Shown: positions 8,208-18,029, counted from the first letter of the stretch. The stretch: DNA of 64,000 nucleotides from Erysipelotrichaceae bacterium 66202529 (GCA_017161075.1 CP046174.1:1860001-1924000), one strand, 5' to 3'. Translations and numbers: made by a program. Notes: generated from the sequence alone by a model not told the origin.

Positions 8208-8723
8208 ATGGAACTAGCTTATAGAAAAGCGATAAAAGAAGATGTGAATTTATTGATCGTTATTTATAATGCTTCATTTTATAATGATTTTATTGGATAA
8301 TGTCCTGGTTATGGGAAAACAAAAGAAGAAATGGAAGCTTCTATTGAAGATTCTATCAAATATATTGTGATATATGGTACAATTCCTGTAGGGATAATTT
8401 CAGTTTCTGAAAAAACAAAAGGATACTATCATCTTGGCTGTCTGTGTGTTATCCCTAAATATCAGGGAATGGGAATAGACACGCAGTTATTTCGATATAT
8501 ATTATCTGTTTTACCAGACTGGAAGCAAATTACCCTGATTACGCCTGTTGATAAAGAACAGATTATAAAATTTTATACTAGAAGATGTGGATTTCGTCTC
8601 GGAAATAAAGTGAAGGTAGAAAACGTTGAAGTTGTAAACTTTTATATGAAGCGTGATATTCCAGTATATCTAGAAGAAAAACAAAAATTCGAAAAGGAGA
8701 TATTTGATGAGAAGTTTAGATAG
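8208..8723 (+). pseudogene. GNAT acetyltransferase with an in-frame stop
   Basis: The frame starts at ATG 8208 (MELAYRKAIKEDVNLLIVIYN) and meets TAA at 8298-8300, where a glutamate or similar codon is expected before CPGYGKTKEEM. After the stop it continues with the acetyl-CoA site CLCVIPKYQGMGIDTQLFRYIL and FYTRRCGFRLGNK. A single base change (GAA to TAA) would explain it. Upstream spacing lacks a good ribosome binding site. Re-initiation inside would give a truncated domain. Confidence 0.7.
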
Positions 8724-8967
8724 TATGTTAAACATTGGAAAAGAAATGAAAGCAAAGCTTTTCTCAATCGGTGTTGTTTCAGCGGAAGACTTAATTAGAC
8801 TAGGAAGTAAAGAAGTATATTCTCAATTAAAAGAACGATATCCAAACGTTTGCTTAGTTCATCTATACGCATTGCAAGGTGCTATTGATCATATTGCCTA
8901 TGATAAGCTTTCAGATGAAGTTAAACTTGTTTTAAAGCAATTTAGTGACAGTATGAAAGAAAAATAG
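8707..8967 (+). CDS. TfoX C-terminal-domain-like protein
   Basis: 86 residues from ATG 8707 (TTG 8704 is less likely), 9 bases after AAAGGAG. It contains the helix-hairpin-helix-like TfoX_C layout: LNIGKEMKAKLFSIGVVSAEDLIRLGSKEVYSQLKERYP. Full TfoX/Sxy proteins regulate competence, but stand-alone C-terminal domains are common in Firmicutes with no known role. It overlaps the end of the broken acetyltransferase by 17 bases. Confidence 0.75.
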   Translation: MRSLDSMLNIGKEMKAKLFSIGVVSAEDLIRLGSKEVYSQLKERYPNVCLVHLYALQGAIDHIAYDKLSDEVKLVLKQFSDSMKEK

Positions 8968-8990
8968 TACTGCACAAATATGGAGATGTT

Positions 8991-9425
8991 ATGGTTAGAG
9001 ATATTTATGAGTATGAATTAAATAATTTATTGCATTTGTATATACATTTACACGAGGAATCCGTTCCTGAAATGACAGAGGATTTGAAGAAAACATGGCA
9101 ATCCATTATGAACGATAAAAACCATCATATTGTCGTTAATGAAATTGATGGTAGAATAGTTTCATCATGTGTATGTGTAGTTATTCCAAATTTGACAAGG
9201 AATGTTAGACCATATGCATTTATTGAAAATGTAGTTACACATAGTGACTATAGAGGTAAGGGGTATGCTACAGAATGTCTGCATTATTCTAAAGAGATTG
9301 CAGAAAAATCCAATTGTTATAAAATGATGTTACTAACAGGCGCAAAAGATGAGACAACTTTAAAATTTTATCATAAGGCTGGCTATAACAGCTTAGATAA
9401 GACAGCATATATTCAATGGCTATAG
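8991..9425 (+). CDS. GNAT family N-acetyltransferase
   Basis: 144 residues, a complete GNAT fold. The central strand FIENVVTHSDYRGKGYATECLHYSKEIA carries the RGKGYA acetyl-CoA motif, followed by TLKFYHKAGY. GGAGA lies 7 bases before ATG 8991. The substrate is unknown, possibly a small amine or an antibiotic. Confidence 0.87.
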   Translation: MVRDIYEYELNNLLHLYIHLHEESVPEMTEDLKKTWQSIMNDKNHHIVVNEIDGRIVSSCVCVVIPNLTRNVRPYAFIENVVTHSDYRGKGYATECLHYSKEIAEKSNCYKMMLLTGAKDETTLKFYHKAGYNSLDKTAYIQWL

Positions 9426-9646
9426 TGATAAATCCAAGCTGTTAAAATCAGAAAAAATATGAGAAATGGAATATGAGCTTTGCTTTTATTTTAAATACCT
9501 TTGAATAGATGAAATTCAGTTTCTTTGTATGTTTAAAGGCAGGACCAGATGGTACATTTCAGTAATTAGAAATGCATACAACAAGAGAAAAAGCCATTGA
9601 GGTTAAAACGGTGATTAGGTATCAATAACTTAAAATTTAGGAGGAT

Positions 9647-10207
9647 ATGATGAGAGAACTATTTGAGAAATTTCCATATTTGGAAAATGATAAAGTGATT
9701 ATAAAAAAAATGGAAGTAAATGATGTTGAAGCGCTCGCAGAGATTAGCAATAATGATAATGTATATAGGTTTATACCTCCATTTTTATATAAGAAAAGCA
9801 AGAAAGTATTAGGAACTGCAATTAAAAATTTGGGTAAAAGGGATTTTGAAAAGAAAAAGCTCATAATTGCAGGCGTTTATTTAAAGGATAACCCTAATAA
9901 ACTGGTGGGTTTAGCAGAAATGTTTGATTACAAAAAAAGAGAAAACAAGATCACAATCGGCTATAGAGTAAATGAAGGTTATTGGAATAAGAGGATAGCA
10001 ACAAATACTTTAAAGCTAATGGTTGATTATTTAGTGGACGAAATTGGTATTACAACACTTAACGCCTTTGTTATGCCAGAAAATGTATATTCATCGAAAA
10101 TATTATTAAATAATGGATTTGTCAAAGAGGATTATACGATAAAGGAGAAGAACTGGGGCGGTCAGAAAATCGTATCTGTTGATGTATACACATTCAGAAA
10201 GATGTAG
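9647..10207 (+). CDS. GNAT family N-acetyltransferase (RimJ/RimL type)
   Basis: 186 residues. It resembles the RimJ/RimL group: KVIIKKMEVNDVEALAEISNNDNVYRFIPPF at the N-terminus, GYRVNEGYWNKRIATNTLKLMVDYLVDEIG as the acetyl-CoA site and NVYSSKILLNNGFVKE near the end. GGAGG precedes ATG 9647/9650. The 220 bases before it hold no clear gene, only a possible short remnant (KAGPDGTFQ) that I cannot assign. Confidence 0.87.
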   Translation: MMRELFEKFPYLENDKVIIKKMEVNDVEALAEISNNDNVYRFIPPFLYKKSKKVLGTAIKNLGKRDFEKKKLIIAGVYLKDNPNKLVGLAEMFDYKKRENKITIGYRVNEGYWNKRIATNTLKLMVDYLVDEIGITTLNAFVMPENVYSSKILLNNGFVKEDYTIKEKNWGGQKIVSVDVYTFRKM

Positions 10208-10282
10208 ACAGTTTTCAGTTTCCAGAAGAAATTAAAAAAGTCAAAATTAAAAGTTATTAAAGCCATGAAGGGAATTGATATA

Positions 10283-11189
10283 ATGAATTCAGCTCGAAAA
10301 GTGCTTGTGACGGGTGGAACTGTTTTCGTCAGCAGATATTGCAGAGTATTATGTTAAAAATAAGTATGATGTTTATGTGCTTAACAGAAATAATAAAATA
10401 CAGCCCAAAGGTGTAACGCTTATTCAAGCTGATAGACACAATTTAACTAATCAGCTACAGAATTATCATTTTGATATCGTAATCGATACTGCATATACTT
10501 CTGATGAAGTCACAAAATTACTTGATGCATTAGGCAGTTATGATGATTATATTCTCATTAGTTCAAGTGCTGTGTATTCAGAAAAAAATCCGCAGCCTTT
10601 CAATGAAGCTGCTGCATTAGCGGTTAATAAATATTGGGGGAAATACGGAACTGATAAAATAGAAGCGGAAGAAGCTTTATTAGAAAGGAATCCAAATGCA
10701 TATATTCTTAGACCGCCATATTTATATGGACCGATGAATAATGTATATAGGGAAGCATTTGTATTTGATTGTGCTTTAGCTGGCAGAACGTTTTATTTGC
10801 CTAAAGCCGGTGAGATGAAATTGCAATTTTTTCATGTTCATGATTTATGTAGATTTATTGATGTCCTTATAGAAATCAAACTCTCTCGGCATATTTTTAA
10901 TGTCGGAAATAAAGACATGCTATCTATTCGTAGATGGGTTGAGCTTTGTTATCAGGTTGTTGGAAGTCAGGCAGAATTTGTCAATGTGTATAAAGATATT
11001 GAGCAAAAAAATTACTTTAGTTTTTATGAATATGAATATCAGCTTGATGTTTCAGAATTATATAAACTCATGCCGAATGTAAAACCAATATCCACAGGAT
11101 TAAAAGAATCATTTGGCTGGTACAAAAATAATATGGAAGAAGTTAATAAAAGACCATATTTTGATTATATTGATAAGAACTTGATGTAA
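10283..11189 (+). pseudogene. NAD-dependent epimerase/dehydratase family gene, frameshifted near the start
   Basis: ATG 10283 begins MNSARKVLVTGGT, a normal Rossmann glycine-motif start, and VFVSRY follows. Around 10338 the frame must change to continue AEYYVKNKYDVYVLNRNN. From there it is intact to 11189, with YDDYILISSSAVYSE, the active-site-like YGTDKIEAEEAL and RPPYLYGPMNNVYR. One base inserted or two lost would explain the shift. The family acts on nucleotide sugars or related carbonyl substrates. It is a pseudogene unless the shift is a sequencing error. Confidence 0.75.
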
Positions 11190-11203
11190 ATAGGATAAAA
11201 TCT

Positions 11204-11408
11204 ATGTTTGTATAAGTTGTGGAGGAGTGCACCTTGTTCAGCAACTAGTCAATGAGGTATGATTGGCAAATACTATATTTCTATGCTTCCAGCTATTTTG
11301 GGTGGGGGTATTCGCTTATTCAAAAGGGCTGAAAAAGAAATAAGACTGAAACCGTATAAAACGCAAACCTACAACGGAATAACAGATTTGGTTTATCTTC
11401 GTAAATAA
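11204..11408 (+). pseudogene. C-terminal remnant of a DHFR/RibD-like reductase
   Basis: Two frames give pieces of one protein: GGVHLVQQLVNE (to 11256), then GMIGKYYISMLPAILGGGIRLF, and the end TYNGITDLVYLRK with stop at 11408. This is the typical end of the dihydrofolate-reductase-like (YyaP/RibD C-terminal) family. The N-terminal two thirds are missing and a frameshift is present. The 200 bases that follow hold nothing recognisable. Confidence 0.7.
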
Positions 11409-11611
11409 ATCGAAAACTGTGAGGAAACAGTGTATAGCTTTACTTCTGATGTACTCTGGAAAATCATTTTGGAGAAGTGAGAACTGCTATTTTGGCAGCT
11501 GAAGAATATAAAAGGATTGATCGGATCGATTGAAAACTATATTGTAGTATCCTTTGGAATATCAAGTGATTTGGAAAAGATAAAATGCAAAAAAAGATCG
11601 GAGGACAAGGT

Positions 11612-12061
11612 GTGGAGCTTAGAAGGTATCAGCAGGCAGACTGCAAAGAGCTGACAGAATTGTTTTATAATACGGTACATATTGTGAATGCAAAAGATTA
11701 TACAGAGGAACAGTTAAATGTATGGGCAACAAGACAGGTGGATTCGGACAGATGGAACCTGTTACTACAAAAGCATTATAGTATTGTTGCTGTTGAAAAT
11801 GATCGTATCGTAGGCTTTGGTGATATGGATAAAACAGGTTATCTTGACCACTTATATGTTCATGTGAGCTTTCAGGGGCACGGTATTGCTACAGCTATTT
11901 GTGACCGACTCGAGCGCTTTGTTGAAGGGAATATAACGACACATGCTTCTATTACAGCCAGACCTTTCTTTGAAAAAAGAGGCTACAGGGTTGTAAAGGA
12001 GCAGGAGGTAGAGAGAAGCGGAGTTGTTCTTACAAACTATGTTATGATAAAGGAACGATAA
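11612..12061 (+). CDS. GNAT family N-acetyltransferase
   Basis: 149 residues from GTG 11612, which lies 7 bases after CGGAGGA. The ATG at 11585 has no ribosome binding site. The protein shows YLDHLYVHVSFQGHGIATAICDRLERF, with the QGHGIA acetyl-CoA motif, and ARPFFEKRGYRVVKEQEV. It matches the YafP-like acetyltransferases. Base composition is closer to the host backbone than in the other island genes. Confidence 0.85.
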   Translation: MELRRYQQADCKELTELFYNTVHIVNAKDYTEEQLNVWATRQVDSDRWNLLLQKHYSIVAVENDRIVGFGDMDKTGYLDHLYVHVSFQGHGIATAICDRLERFVEGNITTHASITARPFFEKRGYRVVKEQEVERSGVVLTNYVMIKER

Positions 12062-12185
12062 AAACAGGATTGCCTAAGAAGAATATGCCTGCTTTGTTTG
12101 ATGTTTAAAACATTTATAAACATGGATGAAATGTTAAGACTAAATGGTATAATGGGAAATGACATCCAAAAGGAGGGCTTGCGCT

Positions 12186-12837
12186 ATGGGAACTTACATA
12201 AATCCAAACAATGACCTTTTCAAACAAATTAAAGAATAAGATATATGTTGATAAATCTTTGTTGATTGAAAAAACAAATGAGATCATTTGTAGTAATGAA
12301 TCAAAATTATGTGTTTCACGCCCTAGACGTTTTGGAAAATCGACGGATTCCTGTATGCTGGCTGCCTATTATTCAAAGGGTGCAGATTCCTCATCGATAT
12401 TTAATTCCCTAAACATTGCACAATCTGATTCCTATTGGGAACATCTGAACAAGCATAATGATTTATTTGAATATGCAGGACTTTTTAACAGGCTCAAAAT
12501 CTTGTGCTGATTTAGTTAAGCTTATTACAATAAAGGTGGCAAAGGAGCTGGAACAAGAATTTGATGTTCCCATAGAAGGACTATCTGTTTTTCATTCTAT
12601 CTGATATTTACGCTATGACAAAAGCTAGCTTTGTCTTTATCATTGATGAATGGGACTGTATCTTTCGTACCTCAAAAAAAAGAAGATTATGAAACATATT
12701 TAGATTTTTTTAGAACCTTGTTAAAGGATAAACCCTATGTTGATCCTGCTTCTTTAGCAAAATATAAGAATAATATCATTATGGTAGGGATCAATTACGA
12801 TAAAGAAACAAAGAAGCATACATGTATCATCGAATAA
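12186..12837 (+). pseudogene. AAA-ATPase-like/PD-(D/E)XK nuclease family gene, decayed
   Basis: MGTYINPNNDLFKQIKE from ATG 12186 is followed, after a frameshift near 12235, by NKIYVDKSLLIEKTNEIIC and SRPRRFGKSTDSCMLAAYY, the RFGKS Walker A of the AAA-ATPase_like (PF09820) family. After more damage, FVFIIDEWDCIFR (Walker B region) and a C-terminal piece with GINYDKETKKHTCIIE appear. The normal protein has 500-600 residues, so most of it is deleted. Such genes occur in many near copies in gut Firmicutes. Confidence 0.75.
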
Positions 12838-12844
12838 AGGAAGC

Positions 12845-12875
12845 AAAGGAACAATTTCAAGGTTGTTCCTTTTTC
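12845..12875 (+). terminator. terminator at the right edge of the AT-rich island
   Basis: AAAGGAACAA and TTGTTCCTTT form a 10-bp stem followed by T residues. Confidence 0.8.
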
Positions 12876-12997
12876 TTAACAAAGGAGCTGATCGTAATCA
12901 TGTGTTTTTATGTTATCTTTCTTCCTTCTCTTGAAATTTCCCTTCAATAAGGGTAAACTTATCACATGAAGTTTTTTGTCAAGGCAGGGAAAAGGGT

Positions 12998-13834
12998 ATG
13001 TTTGGATATATAGTCGTCAATAAACCAGAACTAAAAATTAAGGATTTTGATACCTATCAGTCTTTTTACTGCGGATTATGCAAAGCTCTGCATGAGGATT
13101 TCGGACGCAGAGGACAGCTGACATTGAATTTCGATCTGACCTTCCTGGCAATTTTACTCACTGCACTGTATGAGCCGAAAGATCAAATAGTCACAGAGCG
13201 CTGTGTTGTTCATCCATTACATTGTCATGTGAAGCGTGATAATGCGTACATCCGCTATGCGGCAGATATGACAATTATTCTGACCTATCTGAAATGCGAG
13301 GATGACTGGAAGGATGAACACCGTCTGCAGGCAAAGACGATGCTGCACCTATTAAAGAGGCAAATGCGGCGTATGGAGCAAGCCTATCCGGATAAGATAA
13401 AAAGCATTCGTCAGGCATTGGAGAAAACTGCTCAGCTTGAAAAGGAACAGAGCCGTGATCTGGACCAGCTGTCCGCACAAAGTGGCATCATGATGGCGGA
13501 GATTGTAACGTATAAGCAGGATGAATGGTATGATGTGCTGTACCGGCTGGGAGATTATCTGGGAAGATTCATTTACATCATGGATGCTTATGATGATGTG
13601 GAGGAAGATAGAAAGCAGGGACAGTTCAATCCGTTTCTGGAGGAATGCGAACGGGATGGGTTTGATGAGCGTGTAAAAACCATACTGGAGCTGATGATTT
13701 CCAATAGTGCGGATGCGTTTGAAACGCTGCCAATTCTGCAGCATGCGGATATATTGCGCAATATCCTGTATGCGGGAATCTGGACAAAATATGAAATGGT
13801 AAGAAAGAAAAGAACAGGTGAAAAAGATGGATGA
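12998..13834 (+). CDS. DUF5685 family protein
   Basis: 278 residues. The N-terminus [31 protein letters not shown] with its YCGLC motif is characteristic of DUF5685, and further cysteines and an aspartate-rich [10 protein letters not shown] follow. The family is widespread in Clostridia and Erysipelotrichia and nearly always sits beside a DnaJ-domain gene, as here (8-base overlap). The all-helical prediction and acidic metal-like motifs recall terpenoid-synthase-like folds, but no activity is known. Confidence 0.85.
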   Translation: MFGYIVVNKPELKIKDFDTYQSFYCGLCKALHEDFGRRGQLTLNFDLTFLAILLTALYEPKDQIVTERCVVHPLHCHVKRDNAYIRYAADMTIILTYLKCEDDWKDEHRLQAKTMLHLLKRQMRRMEQAYPDKIKSIRQALEKTAQLEKEQSRDLDQLSAQSGIMMAEIVTYKQDEWYDVLYRLGDYLGRFIYIMDAYDDVEEDRKQGQFNPFLEECERDGFDERVKTILELMISNSADAFETLPILQHADILRNILYAGIWTKYEMVRKKRTGEKDG

Positions 13835-14426
13835 TCCGTTTAAGATATTAGGGGTGTCAAGGGATGCCAGCGAGGATGATATCAAGCGCGCTTATCGGCA
13901 GCTTGCAAAGAAATATCATCCGGATGTGAATAAGGAGCCCAATGCGGAAGAAAAATTCAAACAGATTCAGAATGCATATCAGCAGGCACTGGACTATAAA
14001 AAGAACGGCAATGCTTCCTGGCAGAGCTTCAACGGCTATCAGCAGCAAAGCAGCTATCAGCAGTCATTTTCCAATGAATATCAGGCAGCGGTCAGCTATA
14101 TTAACATGGGCCGCTTTCAGGAAGCAATCAATATACTAAACGGTATTCAGAACCGGGATGCATCGTGGTACTATCTGTATGCAATCAGCAACTACAGCAT
14201 TGGAAATCAGATAGCCGCAATGGATGCGGCAGAGCGGGCATGTCAGATGGATCCTTCCAACCAGCAGTACCGCCAGCTGTATGCACAGATGCAAAACGGC
14301 AGAGCACGCTATCAGGGCATGCAGAGTCCCTTCAGCGGCGGCGGATCCAATTTTTGCTGTCAGTTGATTTTATGCAATATGTGTCTTGGAGGCGGCTGCT
14401 GTCCGGGCGTATATATGTGCAGATAG
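13827..14426 (+). CDS. J-domain protein with TPR-like C-terminus
   Basis: 199 residues from ATG 13827, overlapping the DUF5685 gene by 8 bases. The J-domain is at residues 3-60 ([20 protein letters not shown], with HPD in [10 protein letters not shown]). A Gln-rich linker follows, then one or two TPR-like helical pairs ([40 protein letters not shown]) and a Cys/Gly-rich tail ([17 protein letters not shown]). It probably recruits DnaK to a partner, plausibly the DUF5685 protein. The partner is inferred from operon context only. Confidence 0.88.
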   Translation: MDDPFKILGVSRDASEDDIKRAYRQLAKKYHPDVNKEPNAEEKFKQIQNAYQQALDYKKNGNASWQSFNGYQQQSSYQQSFSNEYQAAVSYINMGRFQEAINILNGIQNRDASWYYLYAISNYSIGNQIAAMDAAERACQMDPSNQQYRQLYAQMQNGRARYQGMQSPFSGGGSNFCCQLILCNMCLGGGCCPGVYMCR

Positions 14427-14453
14427 GCTAGTACACAATTTTAAAACATACAG

Positions 14454-14488
14454 GAATCTGCTTCTATAAAGAAACGGGTTCTTTTTTT
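14454..14488 (+). terminator. terminator after the DUF5685-dnaJ operon
   Basis: GAATCTGCTTCT and AGAAACGGGTTC pair at 11 of 12 positions with two G-T wobbles, followed by seven T. Confidence 0.75.
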
Positions 14489-14765
14489 GTTCAACTAGCA
14501 GAGTCGCTTAAATTCCATTTTGATAGCATGCAGGAATATGCGGCAGGAAATAGCGGCAATCCGTATGCTTTCCATATGAGGAAAAGCGTTCTTATTCACA
14601 GCCCTTTGAAACATGGAGAAATATCAGCATTTGAGAGAAACTGATCGTATAGGCTGTGTTACATAAGCCCCATATTCAAATTGTTCTAGGTAAAGAAACA
14701 GATAAGACCTGCCAGTAAATCGTAGTGCAAAAGCAGTATATTTGTGAAAATTTACACGATAAGGA
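14489..14765. other. intergenic stretch, no gene seen
   Basis: No ORF with a ribosome binding site is found between the terminator and the feo promoter. It has host-like composition. Confidence 0.5.
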
Positions 14766-14793
14766 TTGACAAAGTAAAGATTTAGAGTATGAT
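14766..14793 (+). promoter_or_regulatory. sigma-A-type promoter of feoAB
   Basis: TTGACA, a 16-base spacer, then TATGAT, about 45 bases before the feoA start. An iron regulator box could lie here but I cannot define one. Confidence 0.65.
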
Positions 14794-14835
14794 ATATATG
14801 GATATTAACCAAGGGTAACATTTGGAAAGTTGGGT

Positions 14836-15078
14836 ATGCTTATGACAACATTGGATAACATAAAACCGGGGCAGGGTGGTATCATCCGTGCAGTCGGAGG
14901 AGAGGGAGCGCTTCGCAGACGTCTGCTGGATATGGGACTTACGCCGCGTACAAATATTTACGTAAATAAGGTTGCGCCTATGGGGGATCCCATGGAATTA
15001 AACCTGCGGGGCTATGTACTGACGCTGCGGCTGGAGGATGCTGCAAAAATTGAAGTGGATACGGAGGCTGTGAAATGA
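14836..15078 (+). CDS. feoA: ferrous iron transport protein FeoA
   Basis: 80 residues from ATG 14836, 7 bases after GGAAAG (TTG 14830 and ATG 14842 are alternatives). It is an SH3-like small domain with the conserved GGEGALRRRLLDMGLTPRTNI and GYVLTLRLEDAAKIEV. FeoA binds FeoB and helps Fe2+ uptake. It overlaps feoB by four bases (ATGA). Confidence 0.92.
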   Translation: MLMTTLDNIKPGQGGIIRAVGGEGALRRRLLDMGLTPRTNIYVNKVAPMGDPMELNLRGYVLTLRLEDAAKIEVDTEAVK

Positions 15079-17090
15079 AGGATGTACTGATCGCATTAGC
15101 CGGAAATCAGAACTGTGGGAAAACGACACTGTTCAACCGTCTTACAGGCAGCAATCAGCATGTGGGTAATTTTCCCGGTGTAACGGTTGAAAAGAAAATG
15201 GGGCAAATCAAATCCTTTAAGGAGGCTTCTCTGGTGGATTTGCCGGGTATTTATTCCCTGTCACCCTATACGAGTGAGGAGGTAGTGACAAGAGACTTTA
15301 TTCTGAAGGAGAATCCGGATATTATCATCAATATCGTGGATGCCACGAATATTGAACGAAACCTCTATTTGTCTTTGCAGCTGATGGAGCTGCAAAAGCC
15401 TATGGTGATTGCGCTGAATATGATGGATGAGGTGACTGCCAGCGGAAACAGCATTGATGTAGAGAAGCTGAGCCGACACCTGCGCTGTCCTGTCGTACCG
15501 ATCTCTGCCAGTAAAAATGAGGGCATTGACGATCTGATTCGCGTTGTAAAGAAACAGATTCGAGAGGAAAAACAGGCGGTGAATCTGGATTTCTGTACGG
15601 GTGAGGTACATCGTGCCATTCACTCGATTGCTCATATCATAGAGGATCATGCAAGGAATGCGAAGGTGCCTATGCGTTTTGCTTCTACTAAGCTGGTGGA
15701 AGGCGATGAACCGATGCAGCAGGAGCTGCATTTGCATCAGGACGATATCGACATCATAGAAAAAATAGTCAAAAGCATGGAGGATGCGCTGCAGACAGAC
15801 CGCGAGGCGGCACTTGCGGATATGCGCTATTCCTATATTGAGGAGCTGGTGGCAGATTGCGTTGTCAAGGTGCATGAATCCACAGCACAGGTGCGCAGTG
15901 AGAAAATTGACAAGCTTCTGACCCATAAATATTTCGGTATTCCGATATTTATACTGATCATGCTGTGTATTTTTTATCTGACCTTTGGGCCAATCGGAGG
16001 TACGCTGCAGACATTGCTGGAGGATGGAATTGCGGTGGCAACCGAACAGCTTGCTCAGCTTCTGGCCTCCATACAGGTCAGTGACTGGCTGCAGGCACTG
16101 ATCATTGACGGAATCTGCAACGGTGTGGGAAGCGTATTGTCCTTCCTTCCGGTTATTGTTACGCTGTTCTTCTTTCTGTCATTATTGGAGGATAGCGGCT
16201 ATATGGCACGTGTTGCCTTCGTTATGGATAAGCTGCTGCGAAAGATTGGATTGTCGGGCAGGAGCTTTGTCCCAATGCTGATCGGCTTTGGATGCAGTGT
16301 TCCCGCTATCATGTCCGCTCGTACGCTAAGCAGTGAACGTGACCGGAAAATGACGATCGTGGTAACGCCGTTTATGTCCTGCAGTGCAAAGCTGCCAATC
16401 TACGGTATGATAACAGCCGCATTCTTTCCGGATGATACGGCACTGATTTTGATCAGTGTGTATCTGATTGGAGTTCTTGTCGCTATTTTATCTGCCCTCC
16501 TGTTGAAAAATACGATATGTAAGGGAGACAGCGTGCCCTTTGTAATGGAGCTGCCCTCTTATCGCATTCCAAGTGCGAAAAGCGTTATCCTGCATATGTG
16601 GGAGAAGGCAAAGGATTTTCTGCGCAAAGCGTTTACCATTATTTTCGTAGCAAGTATCGTGATCTGGTTTTTACAGAGCTATGATTTTTCCTTTACTGCA
16701 GTGGCAGATTCCGCAGATTCCATGCTTGCCAGTATCGGCTCCTGGATTTCTCATATATTCGCACCGATTGGCTTTGCGGACTGGCGGGCAAGTACGGCGC
16801 TTGTGACGGGTATTACGGCTAAGGAAAGTGTCGTATCCACCCTGAGTGTGCTGACGCAGACAAGCAGCGATGCAGGGCTGAGTGCTGCTCTGCAGACAAT
16901 CTTCACACCGGTATCTGCGTTTGCTTATTTGTGTTTCACCGTTTTGTATATGCCCTGTGTTGCAGCCTTTGCGGCTACCAGACGGGAGCTGGGTTCATTG
17001 AAACAGGCGCTTGCCACAGTTGCATATCAAACGCTGACGGCGTATATTGTCGCATTCCTGGTATTTCAGATTGGGCGTATATTCTTTTGA
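15075..17090 (+). CDS. feoB: ferrous iron transporter FeoB
   Basis: 671 residues. The N-terminal GTPase domain has G1 GNQNCGKTTLFN (about residue 10), G2 GVTVE, G3 DLPGIYSL, G4 NMMD and G5 SASKNEG. A helical linker follows, then the two Gate domains with GYMARVAFVMDKLLRKIGLSGRSFVPMLIGFGCSVPAIMSAR and the cysteine-containing FMSCSAKLPIY. It imports Fe2+ across the cytoplasmic membrane. It is co-transcribed with feoA and followed by the small Cys-rich partner. Confidence 0.97.
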   Translation: MKDVLIALAGNQNCGKTTLFNRLTGSNQHVGNFPGVTVEKKMGQIKSFKEASLVDLPGIYSLSPYTSEEVVTRDFILKENPDIIINIVDATNIERNLYLSLQLMELQKPMVIALNMMDEVTASGNSIDVEKLSRHLRCPVVPISASKNEGIDDLIRVVKKQIREEKQAVNLDFCTGEVHRAIHSIAHIIEDHARNAKVPMRFASTKLVEGDEPMQQELHLHQDDIDIIEKIVKSMEDALQTDREAALADMRYSYIEELVADCVVKVHESTAQVRSEKIDKLLTHKYFGIPIFILIMLCIFYLTFGPIGGTLQTLLEDGIAVATEQLAQLLASIQVSDWLQALIIDGICNGVGSVLSFLPVIVTLFFFLSLLEDSGYMARVAFVMDKLLRKIGLSGRSFVPMLIGFGCSVPAIMSARTLSSERDRKMTIVVTPFMSCSAKLPIYGMITAAFFPDDTALILISVYLIGVLVAILSALLLKNTICKGDSVPFVMELPSYRIPSAKSVILHMWEKAKDFLRKAFTIIFVASIVIWFLQSYDFSFTAVADSADSMLASIGSWISHIFAPIGFADWRASTALVTGITAKESVVSTLSVLTQTSSDAGLSAALQTIFTPVSAFAYLCFTVLYMPCVAAFAATRRELGSLKQALATVAYQTLTAYIVAFLVFQIGRIFF

Positions 17091-17143
17091 GTGGACAACA
17101 ACCTGTTAAGCGCATATACTAATAGGGAACAGGATGTGATAGC

Positions 17144-17326
17144 ATGAATATTGCGGATATTATTGTTATTGCAGTATTGCTTATAATACTGGCAGGAATC
17201 GTTTATCTGACAAGACCTAAAAAGGGAAAAGACTCTGCCTGCGGCTCCTGTCACAGCGATTGCTCCAGCTGCTCGGCTTTTTCCAGCTTTTATGAGGATT
17301 ATAAAAAGGATCAGGAACAGAAATAA
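17144..17326 (+). CDS. FeoB-associated Cys-rich membrane protein
   Basis: 60 residues. A single N-terminal helix (IADIIVIAVLLIILAGIVYL) is followed by CGSCHSDCSSCSA, the cysteine cluster of the FeoB_associated family. It lies 50 bases after feoB in the same operon and probably assists Fe2+ handling, like FeoC. Its stop codon is inside the terminator stem. Confidence 0.88.
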   Translation: MNIADIIVIAVLLIILAGIVYLTRPKKGKDSACGSCHSDCSSCSAFSSFYEDYKKDQEQK

Positions 17327-17353
17327 GCTGCCTACAGCTGTTTCTGTTTTTTT
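17316..17353 (+). terminator. feo operon terminator
   Basis: AACAGAAA-AGCTG pairs with CAGCT-TTTCTGTT and is followed by T residues. The stem includes the stop of the previous gene. Confidence 0.85.
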
Positions 17354-17458
17354 CACCTTTTTCGTGCGATAACAGCGATTGACAACACAGTGCATTCTCC
17401 GTAAACAAAATGGGAAACCTGTGATATAGTATAGGTATTCAGGAAAGCAGGTGTGTTT

Positions 17459-17971
17459 ATGATCATAGCGTATAAAAATAAAAGACCTTCCATAGATAAG
17501 GAAGCCTATGTATCCAGCAATGCCACCGTCATAGGTGATGTAGCATTGGAAAAGGGAAGCTCTGTCTGGTTTCATACCGTCGTTCGCGGGGACAAGGATC
17601 ATATCCATATTGGAGAGAACAGCAATGTGCAGGATAATTGTACTCTGCATACCGATCCCCAGCATGTGCTTACGATTGGTAAGCGTGTTACCATAGGGCA
17701 TAATGCTGTACTTCACGGCTGTCATATTGCAGATGAGGTATTGGTAGGTATGGGGGCCATCATACTAAACGGAGCATGCATTGGCTCGCATAGCATCATC
17801 GGAGCAGGAGCACTGGTGAAGGAAGGACAGATGATCCCTGAAAACAGTCTTGCCGTAGGCAGCCCTGCCAGGGTGATTCGCAACGTCCGTAAGGAGCAGA
17901 TCGACGAGATTCTGGAAAATGCAGAGCACTATGCAGCGCTCGCTCAGGAATATAAGGAACATGATGTTTGA
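17459..17971 (+). CDS. gamma carbonic anhydrase family protein
   Basis: 170 residues from ATG 17459 (GTG 17453 possible), 8 bases after AGGAAAGCAGG. A left-handed beta-helix of hexapeptide repeats is visible, with the metal-ligand histidines in TLHTD, IGHNAVLHGCHI and surrounding turns. Members hydrate CO2 or are inactive relatives (YrdA/PaaY). The full set of three histidines is present, so activity is possible. It is a single gene. Confidence 0.88.
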   Translation: MIIAYKNKRPSIDKEAYVSSNATVIGDVALEKGSSVWFHTVVRGDKDHIHIGENSNVQDNCTLHTDPQHVLTIGKRVTIGHNAVLHGCHIADEVLVGMGAIILNGACIGSHSIIGAGALVKEGQMIPENSLAVGSPARVIRNVRKEQIDEILENAEHYAALAQEYKEHDV

Positions 17972-18029
17972 AAATCACGTATAACTGAAGCACTCCCTTC
18001 CATACTAATGGTGACAAAGGAGTGAGAAT

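Noticed and set aside
9500..9640. Possible gene remnant reading KAGPDGTFQ and EMHTTREKAIEV
   Set aside because: Too short, contains a stop, and no family is recognised.
1085..12837. Classical integron
   Set aside because: No IntI-type integrase and no attC core sites (GTTRRRY/RYYYAAC) found; only a different hairpin element.
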